Shown in pieces: positions 22,380-23,256 of a stretch of 23,256 nt of DNA. The notes below the pieces were generated by a model, which saw only the letters and a program-made list of their open reading frames with translations, ran no database searches and was not told where the DNA came from. This DNA comes from Gemmatimonadota bacterium (GTDB lineage Bacteria > Gemmatimonadota > Gemmatimonadetes > Gemmatimonadales > GWC2-71-9): assembly GCA_003220985.1 (NCBI GenBank), contig QHTY01000170.1:1-23256 (forward strand), given 5' to 3'. The position numbers and the translations under genes were made by a program. Numbering within the stretch: the stretch's first letter is position 1; every line of letters starts with the position of its first letter.

Positions 22380-23256
22380 CTTCCCGAGCCCCCCCCTCGT
22401 GGGCGATCAGGATCGTGTCACCGTCCAGCTTCACTTGGTACGCGGCCACCGGGTGCACGGGCGGCCCGCCGAGGACGTGGCCGGTCTCGAGCGAGAACAC
22501 CCCTTCGTGCCAAGGGCACGTCACCCTACACCGCACGGGATCGACGGTACCTTCGGACAGGCTGGCACGGGCATGCGTGCAACGGTTGGCGATGGCGTAC
22601 ACGGTGCCGTTCACGTTGAAGAGCGCGACCGCCTCGTTGGCCGCATAGACGCGTTTGGCGGTCCCCGGGGGCAGCTCCGAGAGGTTGGCAACCGGTGTGA
22701 AGCCGTCGGCTCGCGCGGGACGCCGCGCCACGGCTTGTGCCGAGCCGGCGCCACCCAGCGTGTCGAGCATGTCCCAGAGCGACATCTGAACGCAAGTGAA
22801 GGTGGGCGTGTCGCGCAACGTGTAAGACGACGCCTCGCTTTCGCGCAGCTCCATCACCAGGTCGAGAAACTCGCCGGGATTGTCGCCCTCGAACGCGACG
22901 ATGAACTCCTGGTCGTCGAGGCCGTACGAGTACGTCGTGTTCAGCCGAATCGCCGGGTATTTGCGCCCAACAGAAACGTGCTCGTCCATCATCCGCTGGC
23001 GCTCCGGCTTGGGCAGCGCGTACCAGGCGCGCGTCTTGATGAACGGATAGACGAAGAGGTACTTCGCCGCGCTCGGCCGAATAACGAGCCGCTGTTCGTG
23101 CGCTTGATCGGTAACGGCTGGAAACTCGTAGATCGAGCGCCGTGTCATCGCCAGGTAGCTGTAGGGAATCGAGAGATAGCCGCCGAGATCGGTGCGGTTG
23201 AGAGCGGTCTGGAGCTCGACGAGGGCGTCCAAATCTTCGGCGACCTGCCACAGCAA
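22366..23256 (-). CDS. hemQ: HemQ coproheme decarboxylase fused to a Rieske [2Fe-2S] domain (5'-partial)
   Basis: The 296 visible residues run off the window edge, so the start is missing. Visible residues 1-165 match HemQ (chlorite-dismutase superfamily): KYLFVYPFIK holds the catalytic Tyr (70) and Lys (74), and WYALPKPERQRMMDEH supplies the probable proximal heme His (93). HemQ turns coproheme III into heme b with peroxide, the last step of the coproporphyrin pathway. After a linker, residues 185-287 form a Rieske ferredoxin domain: CTH (226-228) and CPWH (247-250) are the Cys/His cluster ligands. The fusion is in one uninterrupted frame. It heads a run hemQ-hemE-hemH-oxidase with overlapping ends. 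The Rieske part may feed electrons or sense redox state; that is inference. Confidence 0.93.
   Translation of the reverse strand: MLWQVAEDLDALVELQTALNRTDLGGYLSIPYSYLAMTRRSIYEFPAVTDQAHEQRLVIRPSAAKYLFVYPFIKTRAWYALPKPERQRMMDEHVSVGRKYPAIRLNTTYSYGLDDQEFIVAFEGDNPGEFLDLVMELRESEASSYTLRDTPTFTCVQMSLWDMLDTLGGAGSAQAVARRPARADGFTPVANLSELPPGTAKRVYAANEAVALFNVNGTVYAIANRCTHARASLSEGTVDPVRCRVTCPWHEGVFSLETGHVLGGPPVHPVAAYQVKLDGDTILIAHEGGAREAAIS

Overview
The window is GC-rich, densely packed chromosomal DNA from a diderm bacterium. The secreted and lipobox-bearing proteins, the overlapping stop/start junctions, and a coproporphyrin-type heme cluster with HemQ suggest an environmental lineage such as Gemmatimonadota. 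That placement is inference: no rRNA or other decisive marker is present. No tRNA, rRNA, CRISPR array, insertion sequence or phage gene was seen.

Layout. 1-1231 holds the 3' part of a PlsB-like acyltransferase broken by one in-frame TAG. 1232-1866 has no gene, but on the minus strand it carries a promoter, several stable hairpins and an intrinsic terminator, which together look like a ~430-nt structured RNA. 1867-5097 holds two hypothetical genes and a secreted Ig-like/LVIVD-repeat protein. 5217-5651 is a cold-shock gene with a long leader that contains a terminator-like hairpin. 5673-8776 holds a secreted hypothetical protein, an ADP-ribosylglycohydrolase, an alpha/beta hydrolase and a helical-repeat protein. 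8843-11628 is a two-gene sensory unit: a LivK-type binding lipoprotein translationally coupled to a chemoreceptor. 11625-12507 holds a small protein, a zinc-ribbon protein and IF-1. 12552-14317 (minus) holds a TolB-like propeller protein and signal peptidase I. 14398-16724 holds a small helical protein coupled to transketolase.

16737-19449 is the most interesting block. A short ORF with six Cys codons (CCCVCRPMCC) precedes a terminator-like hairpin that abuts a strong Shine-Dalgarno sequence. Then come a SsuE-like FMN reductase, an ATP-grasp ligase and a SsuD-like flavin monooxygenase, overlapping or abutting at each junction. It reads as an organosulfur-use operon controlled by cysteine supply through leader-peptide attenuation, with an ATP-grasp enzyme of unknown role inside it.

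19424-23256 (minus) is a heme cluster: HemQ fused to a Rieske domain, then HemE, HemH and a protoporphyrinogen/coproporphyrinogen oxidase. The oxidase looks degraded: it has no usable start codon, lacks about 100 internal residues and has a frameshift. hemE also lacks a canonical start at the expected place.
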